Below, one piece after another: positions 7,111 through 19,900 of a DNA stretch of 64,000 nt. The stretch spans positions 4,278,001 through 4,342,000 of the forward strand of contig NZ_CP043929.1 of assembly GCF_008632455.1 (NCBI RefSeq), in the 5' to 3' direction. The translations under genes were made by a program, and so were the position numbers. The notes under the pieces were generated by a model, which did not search any database, had not been told where the DNA came from, and was given only the letters and a program-made list of their open reading frames with translations. Each line of letters starts with the position of its first letter. Positions within the stretch are counted from its first letter, which is position 1. This DNA comes from Methylomonas rhizoryzae. Its GTDB lineage: Bacteria; Pseudomonadota; Gammaproteobacteria; Methylococcales; Methylomonadaceae.

Positions 7111-9045
7111 ATGACTGTTGAAGCAAAAAAAGAAACCTTAGGCTTTCAAACCGAAGTGAAACATTTGTTGCACTTGATGATTCACTCCCTGTACAGCAAC
7201 AAAGAAATTTTCCTGCGCGAACTGATTTCCAACGGTTCGGATGCCGCCGACAAACTGCGTTTCGAAGCGCTGGCCAACGACAGCCTGTACGAAGGCGACA
7301 GCGACCTGAAAATCCGCGTCGATTTCGACGAAAGCAAAAAAACCATCACCATCACCGATAACGGCATCGGCATGAGCCGCGAAGAAGTACAGGATCACAT
7401 CGGCACCATCGCCAAATCCGGTACCAAACAATTCTTCGAAAAATTGACCGGCGATCAGGCCAAGGACAGCGAACTGATCGGCCAATTCGGGGTCGGCTTT
7501 TACTCATCATTCATCGTCGCTGACAAAGTGACGTTGACCACCCGCAAGGCCGGTGCATCACACGACCAAGGCGTGCGCTGGGAATCCGACGGCCTGGGCG
7601 AATACAGCATCGAATCGGTCGAAAAGGCGACGCGCGGCACCGAAATTGTGCTGCATCTGAAAGAGGGCGAGGACGAATTTTTAAGCAGTTGGAAGCTGCG
7701 CTCCATCATCAAAAAATATTCCGACCACATCTCCCTGCCCATCGTCATGAGCAAGGACATCCCGGCCGAGAAAGACGACGACGGCAACGAAACCGCGCCG
7801 GCCCGGGTCGAAGACGAAACCGTCAACAGCGCTTCCGCTTTGTGGACCAAAAACAAGGACGACATCAGCGCCGAAGATTACAACGAGTTCTACAAACACG
7901 TCGCGCACGACTTCCAGGATCCGCTGGTTCACGTCCACAGCAAGGTCGAAGGCACCAACGAATACACCCTGCTGCTCTACGTTCCGGGCCGGGCGCCGTT
8001 CGACTTGTGGGACCGCGATGCCAAACACGGCGTCAAGCTGTACATCAAAAAAGTCTTCATTACCGACGACGCCGAACAATTGATGCCGCGCTACCTGCGC
8101 TTCATCCGCGGCGTGATCGATGCCGACAGCTTGCCGCTGAACGTGTCGCGCGAAATCCTGCAACAAAGCAAGCAGATCAGCAACATCAAGGCCGGCGCCG
8201 TGAAAAAAGTGCTGGGCATGCTGGAAGATTTGGCCGAGAACGATGCCGACAACTACCAAAAATTCTGGGAGCAATTCGGTAACGTCATCAAGGAAGGTCC
8301 GATCGAAGACCACAAAAACAAGGAGCGCGTCGCCAAATTGTTGCGCTTCTCGTCCACCCATACCGACGATAAAACCCAGAACGTGTCGCTGGCCGACTAC
8401 GTCAGCCGGATGAAGGAAGGTCAGGACAAAATCTACTTCATCACCGCCGACAGCTTCGCCGCCGCCAAGAACAGCCCGCACCTGGAAGTGTTCCGCAAGA
8501 AAGGCATCGAGGTCTTGCTGCTGACCGACCGCATCGACGAATGGCTGGTGTCCAGCTTGACCGATTTCGACGACAAGCACCTGCAATCCATCGCCAAAGG
8601 CGAACTGGACCTGGACAAATTCGATAGCGAAGAAGAGAAAAAACACCAGGAAGAAGTCAGCAAGGACTTCGAATCGGTGGTCAAGCAAATCAAGGACGTA
8701 CTCAGCGACAAAGTCAGCGAAGTCAAAATCAGCCACCGCCTGACCGACTCGCCGGCTTGTCTGGTGACCGGCGCCTACGACATGAGTCTGCACATGGAGC
8801 GCATCATGAAGGAAGCCGGCCAGGCCGGCGGCCTATTCGGCATGGGTGGCAGCAAGCCGATCTTCGAAATCAACCCGGATCATGCCATTGTCCAGGCCTT
8901 GAAAAACGAGCAAGATGACACGCGCTTTGCCGACATCAGCCACATCCTGTTCGACCAAGCCATCCTCAGCGAAGGCGGCCAGTTGGAAGACCCCGCGGCA
9001 TTTGTGCACAAGTTGAATGGGTTGTTGCAGGGGTTGTTGAAATAA
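7111..9045 (+). CDS. htpG: Chaperone HtpG (Hsp90)
   Basis: A 644-residue Hsp90-family chaperone, the usual bacterial length, cytoplasmic. The N-terminal GHKL ATPase domain shows ELISNGSDAADKLR, DNGIGM and GQFGVGFYSSF. The middle client-binding domain (about 235-500) has the RGVIDADSLPLNVSREILQ motif with the catalytic-loop arginine. The C-terminal dimerisation domain follows. It is a single-gene unit: heat-shock type promoter in front, strong terminator right behind. It folds and holds client proteins under stress, using ATP. Confidence 0.98.
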   Translation: MTVEAKKETLGFQTEVKHLLHLMIHSLYSNKEIFLRELISNGSDAADKLRFEALANDSLYEGDSDLKIRVDFDESKKTITITDNGIGMSREEVQDHIGTIAKSGTKQFFEKLTGDQAKDSELIGQFGVGFYSSFIVADKVTLTTRKAGASHDQGVRWESDGLGEYSIESVEKATRGTEIVLHLKEGEDEFLSSWKLRSIIKKYSDHISLPIVMSKDIPAEKDDDGNETAPARVEDETVNSASALWTKNKDDISAEDYNEFYKHVAHDFQDPLVHVHSKVEGTNEYTLLLYVPGRAPFDLWDRDAKHGVKLYIKKVFITDDAEQLMPRYLRFIRGVIDADSLPLNVSREILQQSKQISNIKAGAVKKVLGMLEDLAENDADNYQKFWEQFGNVIKEGPIEDHKNKERVAKLLRFSSTHTDDKTQNVSLADYVSRMKEGQDKIYFITADSFAAAKNSPHLEVFRKKGIEVLLLTDRIDEWLVSSLTDFDDKHLQSIAKGELDLDKFDSEEEKKHQEEVSKDFESVVKQIKDVLSDKVSEVKISHRLTDSPACLVTGAYDMSLHMERIMKEAGQAGGLFGMGGSKPIFEINPDHAIVQALKNEQDDTRFADISHILFDQAILSEGGQLEDPAAFVHKLNGLLQGLLK

Positions 9046-9060
9046 GCTGTTTTTGATTGG

Positions 9061-9086
9061 AAAAGGCCGGTTTCCCGGCCTTTTTT
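9061..9086 (+). terminator. htpG terminator
   Basis: AAAAGGCCGG and CCGGCCTTTTTT pair around a TTTC loop, 15 bp after the htpG stop codon. Confidence 0.9.
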
Positions 9087-9149
9087 GTTGACTCGGATTG
9101 GATTGTAAGAGCGTCGGGGGTGGCTGATCAAGAGCAAGATAAACAAATA

Positions 9150-9590
9150 TCAATCGTCGTCGTTCTTGTTGGAAGCGTCTGATTTGAATTTTGCCTTGGC
9201 GATGAAATACCCGGTGACTGCGCCGATGCCGTATTTGAATAGCTCAATGAATAAGCCAATCAACTCGGATAACACGGCTTCTTTGTCTTTGGAAATAACG
9301 TATCCACCAAAGATCAAAAGCATGAGAATAACTACACCTAAAAAGATCAGTGCGTATTTGGTCAGCTTGGTGGCTTGTACACGCGTTCTGGATCGGTCTT
9401 CCAACTGAGCGTCGATAGATTTCTCAGCTAATGCTTTATCGGTGTCGATTTCCCGATTTTTGAGCCGCATTTGCTCTTTTTGGATTTCCATTTCCATGCG
9501 CTGGTTTTCCAGCCATTTATCCATCAAATCCGCTTCGCGTTGCGGATCAAGGCGTGCCGTTTCTTGACGCGGTACGGGCGGTTTAGCCAT
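9150..9590 (-). CDS. Small membrane protein with coiled coil, unknown
   Basis: Using the ATG at 9590 (a TTG one codon earlier is also in frame) gives 146 residues. Residues about 15-72 are charged and helical (coiled coil: DKWLENQRMEMEIQKEQM), followed by a transmembrane segment (YALIFLGVVILMLLIFGGY) and a second hydrophobic segment (LIGLFIELFKYGIGAVTGYF). The C-terminus is acidic. The start overlaps the stop region of the upstream 61-residue gene, so the two form an operon. I know no named family. Confidence 0.6.
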   Translation of the reverse strand: MAKPPVPRQETARLDPQREADLMDKWLENQRMEMEIQKEQMRLKNREIDTDKALAEKSIDAQLEDRSRTRVQATKLTKYALIFLGVVILMLLIFGGYVISKDKEAVLSELIGLFIELFKYGIGAVTGYFIAKAKFKSDASNKNDDD

Positions 9591-9768
9591 CAATCAGTTC
9601 AAAGTCTTTAAATTCGACGCGGAAGCGGCCAAAGCTATTTTCGCCGACTTTAGGCGGCACAAAGCGGGTGGACTCAATTTTGTTACGGCGAGTCTCCACT
9701 AGGCTCACTAGTTCCTCAGGAGAAACGATGCGGTATTTGATGGGTTTTAACGTTCGGATTTTTTTCAT
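9583..9768 (-). CDS. Small hypothetical protein
   Basis: A 61-residue basic protein (MKKIRTLKPIKYRIVSPEEL) without signal peptide or membrane segment. Its last codons overlap the start of the membrane protein gene downstream by 8 bp, which supports both as real, coupled genes. No function can be assigned. Confidence 0.5.
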   Translation of the reverse strand: MKKIRTLKPIKYRIVSPEELVSLVETRRNKIESTRFVPPKVGENSFGRFRVEFKDFELIDG

Positions 9769-10154
9769 GGCGAAAAGTATAGGCTTGCAAGCTTATCAAA
9801 GCAATGATACTGAGGCAATTTGTCGCGTGATTGATGGCGATATAAGCCATGTAGATACCTTCTGGCTTTTCCCATCGGGAAAGGCCCTCATTTGGTACGC
9901 ATTGCGTATCCTACATATTTGCGGCCAAGCCCGGAAGGAAGGCATACTAGCAAAAGAAGCAACCGATTCCGGCTATCCAATCGGTTACTGAGCGTTCATT
10001 GGCGACCCGGACGACCATATTTTGTAAATTGCATACGGACAAGAGGTCGGTTTGACCATAGAGCAATCGCAAGTAGGTTGAACTGTACTCGCCTGAAGCA
10101 AGTAACCTCGATAAAATCCGGGATCTGCAATCCGAGATAACGACGCTTCAAACT
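9769..10154. other. Intergenic, no supported gene
   Basis: There are 386 bp between two minus-strand genes. A 74-codon plus-strand frame begins at 9767 but overlaps the start codon of the gene on the other strand, has no clear ribosome-binding site and resembles nothing I know. It may be the remnant of an older gene. I see no terminator or repeat. Confidence 0.4.
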
Positions 10155-10745
10155 TCAATAGTCCTTAGGCAAGCGCGCCGCCAACTCATCCCAACGAATC
10201 GCGATCTCTGGCAATATGCCGACCGGGGTTACGCCTTCCAGCGGGTAAAGATCGGGTTTACCGTATTCACCGTTTTGCAACAGGTAAACGGTCAGTATGC
10301 GGTCTATGGGATGCACCAGCCAGTATTCACGGACACCGTGGCGTTGGTAGAGGTCGCGTTTATTAATTTGGTCGTGGCTGGCGGTGGATGGCGACAACAC
10401 TTCCACGATCCAGTCCGGCGCACCGCGCACGCCGCGTTTGTCCAGTTTGCCGGCGTCGCAAACCACCAGCACATCGGGTTGCACGACGCTGTCGATGAGC
10501 GCATCGGCTTCGTCGCGTTTCGGCAAGCGCACGTCCAGCGGGGCGATAAAGACACGGCAGGGCTTGCCTTGCAATGCCTGTCGAGCTTGGAAATAAATTT
10601 CGCCGGCAACATCTTGATGCGCCAGGTCCGGGGCCGGCGACATTAAATATGCGTTGCCGTCGATCAATTCGTAACGCACATCCTCGGGCCACTGCAAATA
10701 GTCACCGTAGCTGTGTCGTTGCCGGTCTTTAAGCACTACAGCCAT
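10155..10745 (-). CDS. Uma2-family (DUF820) nuclease-like protein
   Basis: A 196-residue protein of the Uma2 family, which has a PD-(D/E)XK restriction-endonuclease-like fold. Visible core: RYELIDGNAYLMSPAP, the aspartate in VVQPDVLVV, then APDWIVEVLSPSTASHD (the E and following segment of the putative active site), then REYWLVHP. The length and motif order are typical. Such genes are abundant in cyanobacteria and some environmental bacteria and their biological role is unsettled. It stands alone upstream of uvrA on the same strand, with 68 bp between, so read-through from uvrA is possible. Confidence 0.85.
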   Translation of the reverse strand: MAVVLKDRQRHSYGDYLQWPEDVRYELIDGNAYLMSPAPDLAHQDVAGEIYFQARQALQGKPCRVFIAPLDVRLPKRDEADALIDSVVQPDVLVVCDAGKLDKRGVRGAPDWIVEVLSPSTASHDQINKRDLYQRHGVREYWLVHPIDRILTVYLLQNGEYGKPDLYPLEGVTPVGILPEIAIRWDELAARLPKDY

Positions 10746-10813
10746 CGCTCGTCTCCTGCTTCCACCCGTTATTGAACCATCCTAACCGGCCCATCCAGCG
10801 GCGGCAAGTTGCC

Positions 10814-13630
<2,817 letters not shown>

Positions 13631-13782
13631 TACGTTGGTTTCCTGCGGATGGGATCAACCGAATACTATACGGGCAATCGCGGGAATTGGGCAAAGGTCG
13701 GTTGTGGCCGGGATTGGCGCAATGGCGGCAGTCCACCGCCACGGTGTTATGATTGCTATCCTGACCAGATACGGAGTTAATG

Positions 13783-14130
13783 ATGAAAGTCACCATTTAT
13801 CACAACCCGCGATGCGGCAAGTCCAGGGACACTTTGAAGTTGTTGCAGGCCAAGGGCATTGAGCCCGATGTCGTCGAATACTTGAAGCATCCGCCGACCG
13901 CCGACGAATTGCGGACGATTTTGGCTAAACTGGGCATGGCGCCGCGCGAGTTGATGCGGACCAAGGAAGCCGAATACCGGGAAAACGGCTTGGACGATCC
14001 AGGCTTGAGCGAGTCCGAATTGATCGAAGCGATGCTGCGCATTCCCAAATTGATCGAGCGGCCCATCGTGTTGGCCAACGGTAAAGCGGCGATCGGCCGG
14101 CCGCCGGAAGCGGTGTTAGGCATCTTATGA
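13783..14130 (+). CDS. arsC: ArsC-family arsenate reductase-like protein
   Basis: A 115-residue thioredoxin-fold protein of the glutaredoxin-dependent ArsC family. The catalytic cysteine is in YHNPRCGKSRDTL, and the C-terminal IGRPPEAVLGIL matches the family end. The second of two overlapping ATGs (13783) has better spacing to CGGAG than the first (13780). It would reduce arsenate to arsenite, but no arsB or arsR gene is nearby and close relatives (YfgD type) have less certain roles. It overlaps wrbA by 4 bp. Confidence 0.88.
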   Translation: MKVTIYHNPRCGKSRDTLKLLQAKGIEPDVVEYLKHPPTADELRTILAKLGMAPRELMRTKEAEYRENGLDDPGLSESELIEAMLRIPKLIERPIVLANGKAAIGRPPEAVLGIL

Positions 14131-14726
14131 CGGCGAAAATTCTGATCGTTTATTTCAGCCGTAACGGTAGCACCGCCAAACTGGCGCAGCATATCGGCCG
14201 CGGGGTGGCTTCGGTCGCCGGGGCCGAGGCGGTGCTGCGCACCGTGCCGCAAGTATCGCCGTTATGCGAACAAGTAGAGGACAGCATTCCGGCCTGCGGC
14301 GCGCCTTATGCCAGCTTGCAGGATTTGGAAACCTGCGACGGTTTGGCGCTGGGCAGCCCGACCCATTTCGGCAATATGGCGGCACCGTTGAAACACTTTA
14401 TCGACGGCACGACCGCCCTTTGGTTTTCCGGCGCCTTGTCCGGCAAGCCGGCCGGCGTGTTCACCTCGACCGGTAGCATGCACGGCGGGCAGGAAACCAC
14501 CTTGTTGTCCATGATGTTGCCGTTGATGCACCACGGCATGTTGCTGATGAGTTTGCCGTGCAACGAAATCGCCTTGCGCGAGACGATCAGCGGCGGCACG
14601 CCTTACGGCCCCAGCCATTGCTCGGATAACGACAGCGATTTGACCGAACACGAAAAGCGCTTATGCTGGGTACTGGGACAGCGCTTGGCATCCGCGGCCT
14701 TGGCATTAAAGGCCGAGAAACGATAA
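14127..14726 (+). CDS. wrbA: WrbA-type NAD(P)H:quinone oxidoreductase
   Basis: A 199-residue flavodoxin-like protein. The FMN phosphate loop is seen in SRNGSTAKLAQHI, the second loop in GSPTHFGNMAAPLKHFIDG, and the WrbA-specific segment in FTSTGSMHGGQETTLLSMMLPLMHHGM. It carries out two-electron reduction of quinones and avoids semiquinone stress. The ATGA overlap with arsC means one transcript and coupled translation. The arsC-wrbA pairing is common in proteobacteria. Confidence 0.92.
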   Translation: MTAKILIVYFSRNGSTAKLAQHIGRGVASVAGAEAVLRTVPQVSPLCEQVEDSIPACGAPYASLQDLETCDGLALGSPTHFGNMAAPLKHFIDGTTALWFSGALSGKPAGVFTSTGSMHGGQETTLLSMMLPLMHHGMLLMSLPCNEIALRETISGGTPYGPSHCSDNDSDLTEHEKRLCWVLGQRLASAALALKAEKR

Positions 14727-14817
14727 GACGTTACGATGTTGCTCGAGACCGATTAAAACGCTACGGCGCATTCGAGCCATTCCGTGATCCGGAGTTTGTC
14801 TAAAGAGGGGCTGTGTT

Positions 14818-15744
14818 ATGACTAGTATTGCCGTGAGTTCCGACGTTTTCAGCCAATTGCATATCGACGTGGCTCGCAACTCCACCGACGACTTCAATCT
14901 GTTTCACGATAGCCGTAACTGGGACAAGATTAAAGACAATCCGTTCGGCGGGCCTATTACCATGGGCTTTCAGCTGGAGTCGCTGCTGGAAGGCAAAATT
15001 GCCGCGTTCCGCCGACAAAACGGCGAAGAGCCGTTGATAGCCGAACGCGAGCTTCATTTCAGCAATTACCAGTTTTCGTTCGCCAATGCGATTAAAGCCG
15101 GACAATTGGTGGAAATCGAAATCAAGCCGTCGCAATTCAAAGCCGATAGCTTAACGCTAGGCAATCGTATCTCGGTAAAAAGCGATAGCAGTTTGGCCTT
15201 GCTCGGCTATAAAAAAGAAACGGCCCAGCCTTTGTTTTTGGCGGATGCGGACTTTGCCGCTTTCGGCGATATACGTACGCAACCGGACCGCAGCTTTTTA
15301 CCCAGCGGACACTTTCTGAAACGCAAATTCATGACCACCAGCAACGGCAAGAATTTTTTGTGCGGCTCGCTCCGCGATCAAACCGAGTTTTTCGACGAAA
15401 TTCAAGACAAAGTTCGGTTTCCGGAAATGTTTCCCTGCGCATTGCTGTCCAGCGCGTTGCTGGAGAAGGCATTGAAAAATCGCCACGATTTCGAAAAGAA
15501 TCCTATGGTTTACACCTCCCATAAAATCAGCTTGGACCGACGCTTGCTGGCCAAGCTCAAAAGCAACGACGTTTTGCATCTTTTGATCAAACCGGCGCCG
15601 GGTTCGGCCGAACACGATTTCGGCGAAGATTTTGCGGCGGCGCTGGATTACGAATGCTTCGGATTGGTCGCCGAAAACGCCGTGTTGTTTCGCGCGTTGA
15701 TTTGCTTGGCGCCTTTGGAATTGATCGTCAAAGCACTGGGATGA
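14818..15744 (+). CDS. MaoC/hotdog-like protein, function unknown
   Basis: A 308-residue cytoplasmic protein. Its N-terminal part (VARNSTDDFNLFHDSRNWD, then NPFGGPITMGFQLESLL) has the look of the MaoC-type hotdog fold, where an Asp/His pair and a following GF loop handle acyl thioesters. The second half (about 165-300) could be another hotdog repeat but is more diverged. A GAGGGG ribosome site precedes ATG 14818. It stands between wrbA and an efflux operon with its own leader. Possible roles are acyl-CoA/ACP dehydratase or thioesterase-like binding; the exact reaction cannot be read from the sequence. Confidence 0.6.
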   Translation: MTSIAVSSDVFSQLHIDVARNSTDDFNLFHDSRNWDKIKDNPFGGPITMGFQLESLLEGKIAAFRRQNGEEPLIAERELHFSNYQFSFANAIKAGQLVEIEIKPSQFKADSLTLGNRISVKSDSSLALLGYKKETAQPLFLADADFAAFGDIRTQPDRSFLPSGHFLKRKFMTTSNGKNFLCGSLRDQTEFFDEIQDKVRFPEMFPCALLSSALLEKALKNRHDFEKNPMVYTSHKISLDRRLLAKLKSNDVLHLLIKPAPGSAEHDFGEDFAAALDYECFGLVAENAVLFRALICLAPLELIVKALG

Positions 15745-15903
15745 CCGCCCGGCGCAAGCTTTAGACCGGTAAGTCGTCGGCCCGGTTTTATCCGCTAGCG
15801 ATTGAGCTTTGCTACACTGTGAAGCTGTACCGGCCGGAGCGCCGCGTTTTCTTGATCCGTTCGAGTTATTCAACCCGTACCTTTCATCAATCTTCTTATC
15901 ACG

Positions 15904-16974
15904 ATGCGATTGAATTCATTGCTTATGCTGGCAACAGCTGCAATTTTGGGCTGTCAGCGCGAAATCCCGCCGGAAGCGCCGCCCCGGCCGGCGTTGGTGG
16001 TCACCGTAGGCGAACAAACCGAGGCCGCACCGGCCATTTTGGTCGGCGAGGTGCGTTCCCGTTACGAATCGGCACAAGGGTTTAGGATTCCCGGCAAGAT
16101 CGTGCAACGCTACGTCGAGGTAGGCGCCTTGGTTGAGCAAGGTCAGCTGTTAGCCCGGTTGGATAACCAGGATAGGTCTTTATCGACCGAAGCGGCCCGC
16201 GCACAAACCGCGTCAGCCCAAGCCGATTGGGTATTGACTCAAGCGGAGCTGCAACGCCAGCAAGCCTTGTACGAAAAGCACTTCATTTCCAAACAGGCGC
16301 TGGACGTGCAGATAGCCAAGGAGAAAGCCGCGGCGGCTCAGGTTCGGCAACTGCGAGCGCAAGCGGCCGTGACCGGCAATCAAACCCAGTACACCGATTT
16401 GCCGGCCGATCGTGCCGGCGTGGTGACCTGGATTCGCGCCGAGCCCGGCCAAGTCGTCGACGCCGGGGAAACCATAGTCCGCATTGCGGTACCGGAGACT
16501 TTGGAGGTCGACATCGCCGTGCCCGAATCGCGCATGCAAGGCATAGTCCCCGGTAGAACGGCTCTGGTTAAATTGTGGGCCCAACCGGCAAACATATACC
16601 AAGCCCTGGTGCGCGAGGTCGCGCCGGCGGCCGACAGCGCCACCCGGACCTTTGCGGTCAGAGTGGCTTTTCAGGACGCCGATCAGAACGTGCGTTTGGG
16701 TATGACGGCCGGCGTGCGGTTTGCGGACGAGTTCGATCAATTATGGTTGTTGCCGTCGCCCGCGGTAACCCAACGGGATGGCCGCGCGGTGGTTTGGGTA
16801 GTGGACGGCAACAACCAGGTGCAGCCGAGACCGGTTACCGTCGGCAGCTACCGCGAGGACGGCGTCACGCTGACGCAAGGTTTGGAGAAAGGCGAAAGAG
16901 TTGTGGCGGTAGGGGTACACAGTTTGTTGCCGGGCCAAACAGTTACCCCGCAAGCCTTGCAGGGTAGCCGATGA
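15904..16974 (+). CDS. RND efflux periplasmic adaptor, lipoprotein
   Basis: A 356-residue membrane-fusion (HlyD/AcrA-type) protein. The N-terminal signal ends in a lipobox AAILGC, so it should be lipid-anchored facing the periplasm. The order is as expected: a lipoyl half-motif (FRIPGKIVQRYVEVGALVEQGQLLARLD), an alpha-hairpin (about 90-140), the second lipoyl half (DRAGVVTWIRAEPGQVVDAGE), then beta-barrel and membrane-proximal domains. It overlaps the transporter gene by 4 bp. With that pump it would expel small hydrophobic compounds through an outer-membrane channel encoded elsewhere. Confidence 0.94.
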   Translation: MRLNSLLMLATAAILGCQREIPPEAPPRPALVVTVGEQTEAAPAILVGEVRSRYESAQGFRIPGKIVQRYVEVGALVEQGQLLARLDNQDRSLSTEAARAQTASAQADWVLTQAELQRQQALYEKHFISKQALDVQIAKEKAAAAQVRQLRAQAAVTGNQTQYTDLPADRAGVVTWIRAEPGQVVDAGETIVRIAVPETLEVDIAVPESRMQGIVPGRTALVKLWAQPANIYQALVREVAPAADSATRTFAVRVAFQDADQNVRLGMTAGVRFADEFDQLWLLPSPAVTQRDGRAVVWVVDGNNQVQPRPVTVGSYREDGVTLTQGLEKGERVVAVGVHSLLPGQTVTPQALQGSR

Positions 16975-19900
16975 AGGCATTCAATCTGTCCGAATGGGCG
17001 CTGGCGCGCCCGGCCTTAGTACTGTTCGTGATGCTAATGTTGACCGCGGTAGGCATGATTTCCTACACCCGCTTGGGGCAGTCGGAAGATCCGCCGTTTA
17101 CGTTTAAGGTTATGCTGATCAGAACCGGGTGGCCGGGCGCCAGCGCACGGGAAGTCGAGCAGCAGCTTACCGATAAACTGGAAAAGAAATTGCAGGAAGT
17201 ACCTTGGCTGGATTACGTGCGCAGTTTCTCCAGGCCGGGCGAGTCGATGATTTTCTTGCTGGTCAAAGATTCCGCTCCGGCCGGTGAAATCCCCAATGTT
17301 TGGTATCAAGCCCGAAAGAAAATCGGCGATATTCGCCATACCTTGCCCGTTGGGGTGGAAGGCCCCAGCTTCAACGATGAATTCGGCGATGTTTATGGGA
17401 ATTTATATGCACTGACCGGCAAGGATTACGACTATGCCGAGTTGAAACGCCAAGCCGATTCCGTCAGGGCGGAATTGCTTGGCATCAAGGACGTGGCCAA
17501 GGTGGATTTTTTCGGCGAACAGGCACAGCGCGTTTATATCGATATTTCCAACGCCAAATTAGCCACGCTGGGCATAGACACCGCGACTTTGTTGAGAACC
17601 TTGCAAACTCAAAACCTGGTGACGGAAGCGGGCAGTTTCGATGCCGGCGAGGAACATATCCGCATTTCGGTCAGCGGCCGTTTCGATGCGGTACAACAAC
17701 TGCGAGAAGTGCGGTTGCGCGCCAACGACCGGGAATTTCGCCTGGGAGACGTCGCGCAAGTCAGCCGCGGCTTTGAAGATCCGCCGGTAGAGAAAGTGCG
17801 TTTTCAGGGAAAGGAAGCCTTGTTGATCGGCGTCGTCATGCGGCCTGGCGGCGACGTCATCGCATTGGGACGGCAGTTGGAACGGGCGGTGCAAAGCATA
17901 CAAGCCCGCTTGCCGGTGGGATTGGAATTGGCGACGGTGTCGTCGCAACCGCGCGCCGTTCAGCGTTCGGTGGACGATTTCGTCAAATCACTGACCGAAG
18001 CGGTGGTGATCGTGTTGGCGGTGAGCCTGCTATCCCTGGGGCTACGTACCGGTATCGTCGTGGCGGTGTCGATTCCGGTAGTGTTGGCGATTACCTTCTG
18101 GTTCATGCATTTATTCGGGGTCGGCTTGCACAAGATTTCCTTGGGCGCGTTGATTTTAGCCTTGGGCTTATTGGTGGACGACGCGATCATCGCGGTGGAA
18201 ATGATGGCCTCCAAGATGGAACAGGGCTGGGAACGGGCCCGGGCGGCGGCGTTTGCCTATACCTCAACCGCCATGCCCATGCTGTCCGGTACCTTGGTGA
18301 CCGCGGCCGGATTTTTGCCGATTGCTACCGCCGAATCGTCGACCGGCGAATACACCCGGTCGATTTTCCAAGTCGTGGTGATTGCCTTATTGGTGTCCTG
18401 GCTGGCGGCGGTAGTGTTTGTACCCTACCTCGGTTTTCGACTATTGCCGGACTTTTCCCGCGACCACGGCCATGATTCGCAAGGATGGTCGGCTTGGCTG
18501 AAACGGCGCTTAGCGAAAAATACGCATGCCGACGATGGCGACAAATCCACCGCACCCGACCGGCAACACGGCGTGTACGACACGCCTTTCTATCATCTGT
18601 TCCGCAAGCTAGTGACGTTTTGCGTGCGGCGGCGATGGTGGGTTATCGGCGCCACCGTAGCATTGTTCGGCATTTCGATAGCCGCGTTTTCTTTGGTACA
18701 ACAGCAGTTTTTTCCCGATTCCACCCGGCCGGAATTGATCGTCGACCTCCGCTTGGCGGAAGGCGCCTCGTTTACCGCCACCGAAGCCGAAGTCAAGAAA
18801 TTGGAAGCTTGGCTGGATAAACAAAGCGGCATCGAAAATTACGTCGCTTATGTCGGCACCGGCAGCCCGCGCTTCTACTTGCCGCTGGACCAACAGCTGA
18901 AGCAACGCAGTTTCGCCGAGTTCGTGGTGTTGACCGAAGGCGCGGCGCAACGCGAACAAATTCGCAGGGATTTGATTGCATTGTTTCAACGCGATTTCAG
19001 TGCGCTCAGGGGCAGCGTATTCCGCTTGGAGAACGGGCCGCCGGTCGGATTTCCGGTGCAGTTCAGGGTGTCCGGGCCGGACATCGACACGCTGCGCACC
19101 CTAGCCTATCGGGTAGCCGAGGTAATGCGCGGCAATCCCTATTTGTCCAATGTGCAGCTGGATTGGGACGAGCCGATCAAAGTCGTGCGGCTGCACGTCG
19201 ATCAATCCAAAGTACGCTTATTGGGCACCAGTTCGGCGGAAGTGGCGAATTTGATCGACGGTGCACTTCAAGGCTTGTTCGTCACACATTTTCGCGAAGG
19301 TATAGAGTTGATAGACGTACTGGCCCGCGGCGCGCAAACCGAACGCAAACATTTGTCCAGGCTGGAAAATCTAATGATTCCGCTATCCGGCGGGCGTAGC
19401 GTGCCGTTGTCGCAATTGGCGACCTTCGAATACGCATTCGAACCGGGGGTGATTTGGCGGCGCAATAGAATCCCGACTATTACCGTGCGCGGCAATCTTT
19501 ACGGCGACATTCAGGCGCCCACGGTTTCCGCGAGCGTCGAAGCCGAGCTAGCCCAAATCAAGCGGGATTTACCGCTAGGCTATCGCCTGGAAACCGGCGG
19601 CGCCGTAGAAGAATCGGCCAAGGGCGGAGAATCGGTCGCCGCGGGTATGCCGTTGTTTTTTTGCACCGTGCTGACCGTGTTGATGGTGCAGTTGCAGAGC
19701 TTTTCCCGCGTAGCCTTGGTCGTGTTGACCGCGCCGCTCGGCATGATAGGGGTGACTGCGTTTTTGTTGTTGTTCAATCAGCCATTCGGCTTTGTGGCAA
19801 TGTTGGGCACGATTGCGCTGTCCGGCATGATTATGCGCAATTCGGTGATATTGGTAGATCAGATCGATCAGGATTTGCGCGACGGCCTGACAGCAATGCA

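Noticed and set aside
7681..8793. Long open frame antisense to htpG
   Set aside because: Arises from codon bias of htpG on the opposite strand; the protein is a low-complexity shadow.
9767..9991. 74-codon plus-strand frame
   Set aside because: Overlaps the start codon of the minus-strand gene, has no clear ribosome site and no recognisable product; could be a remnant but not supportable.
13631..13779. SOS box before uvrA
   Set aside because: Neither the E. coli box nor the AGAACAA repeats seen before lexA occur convincingly in this gap.
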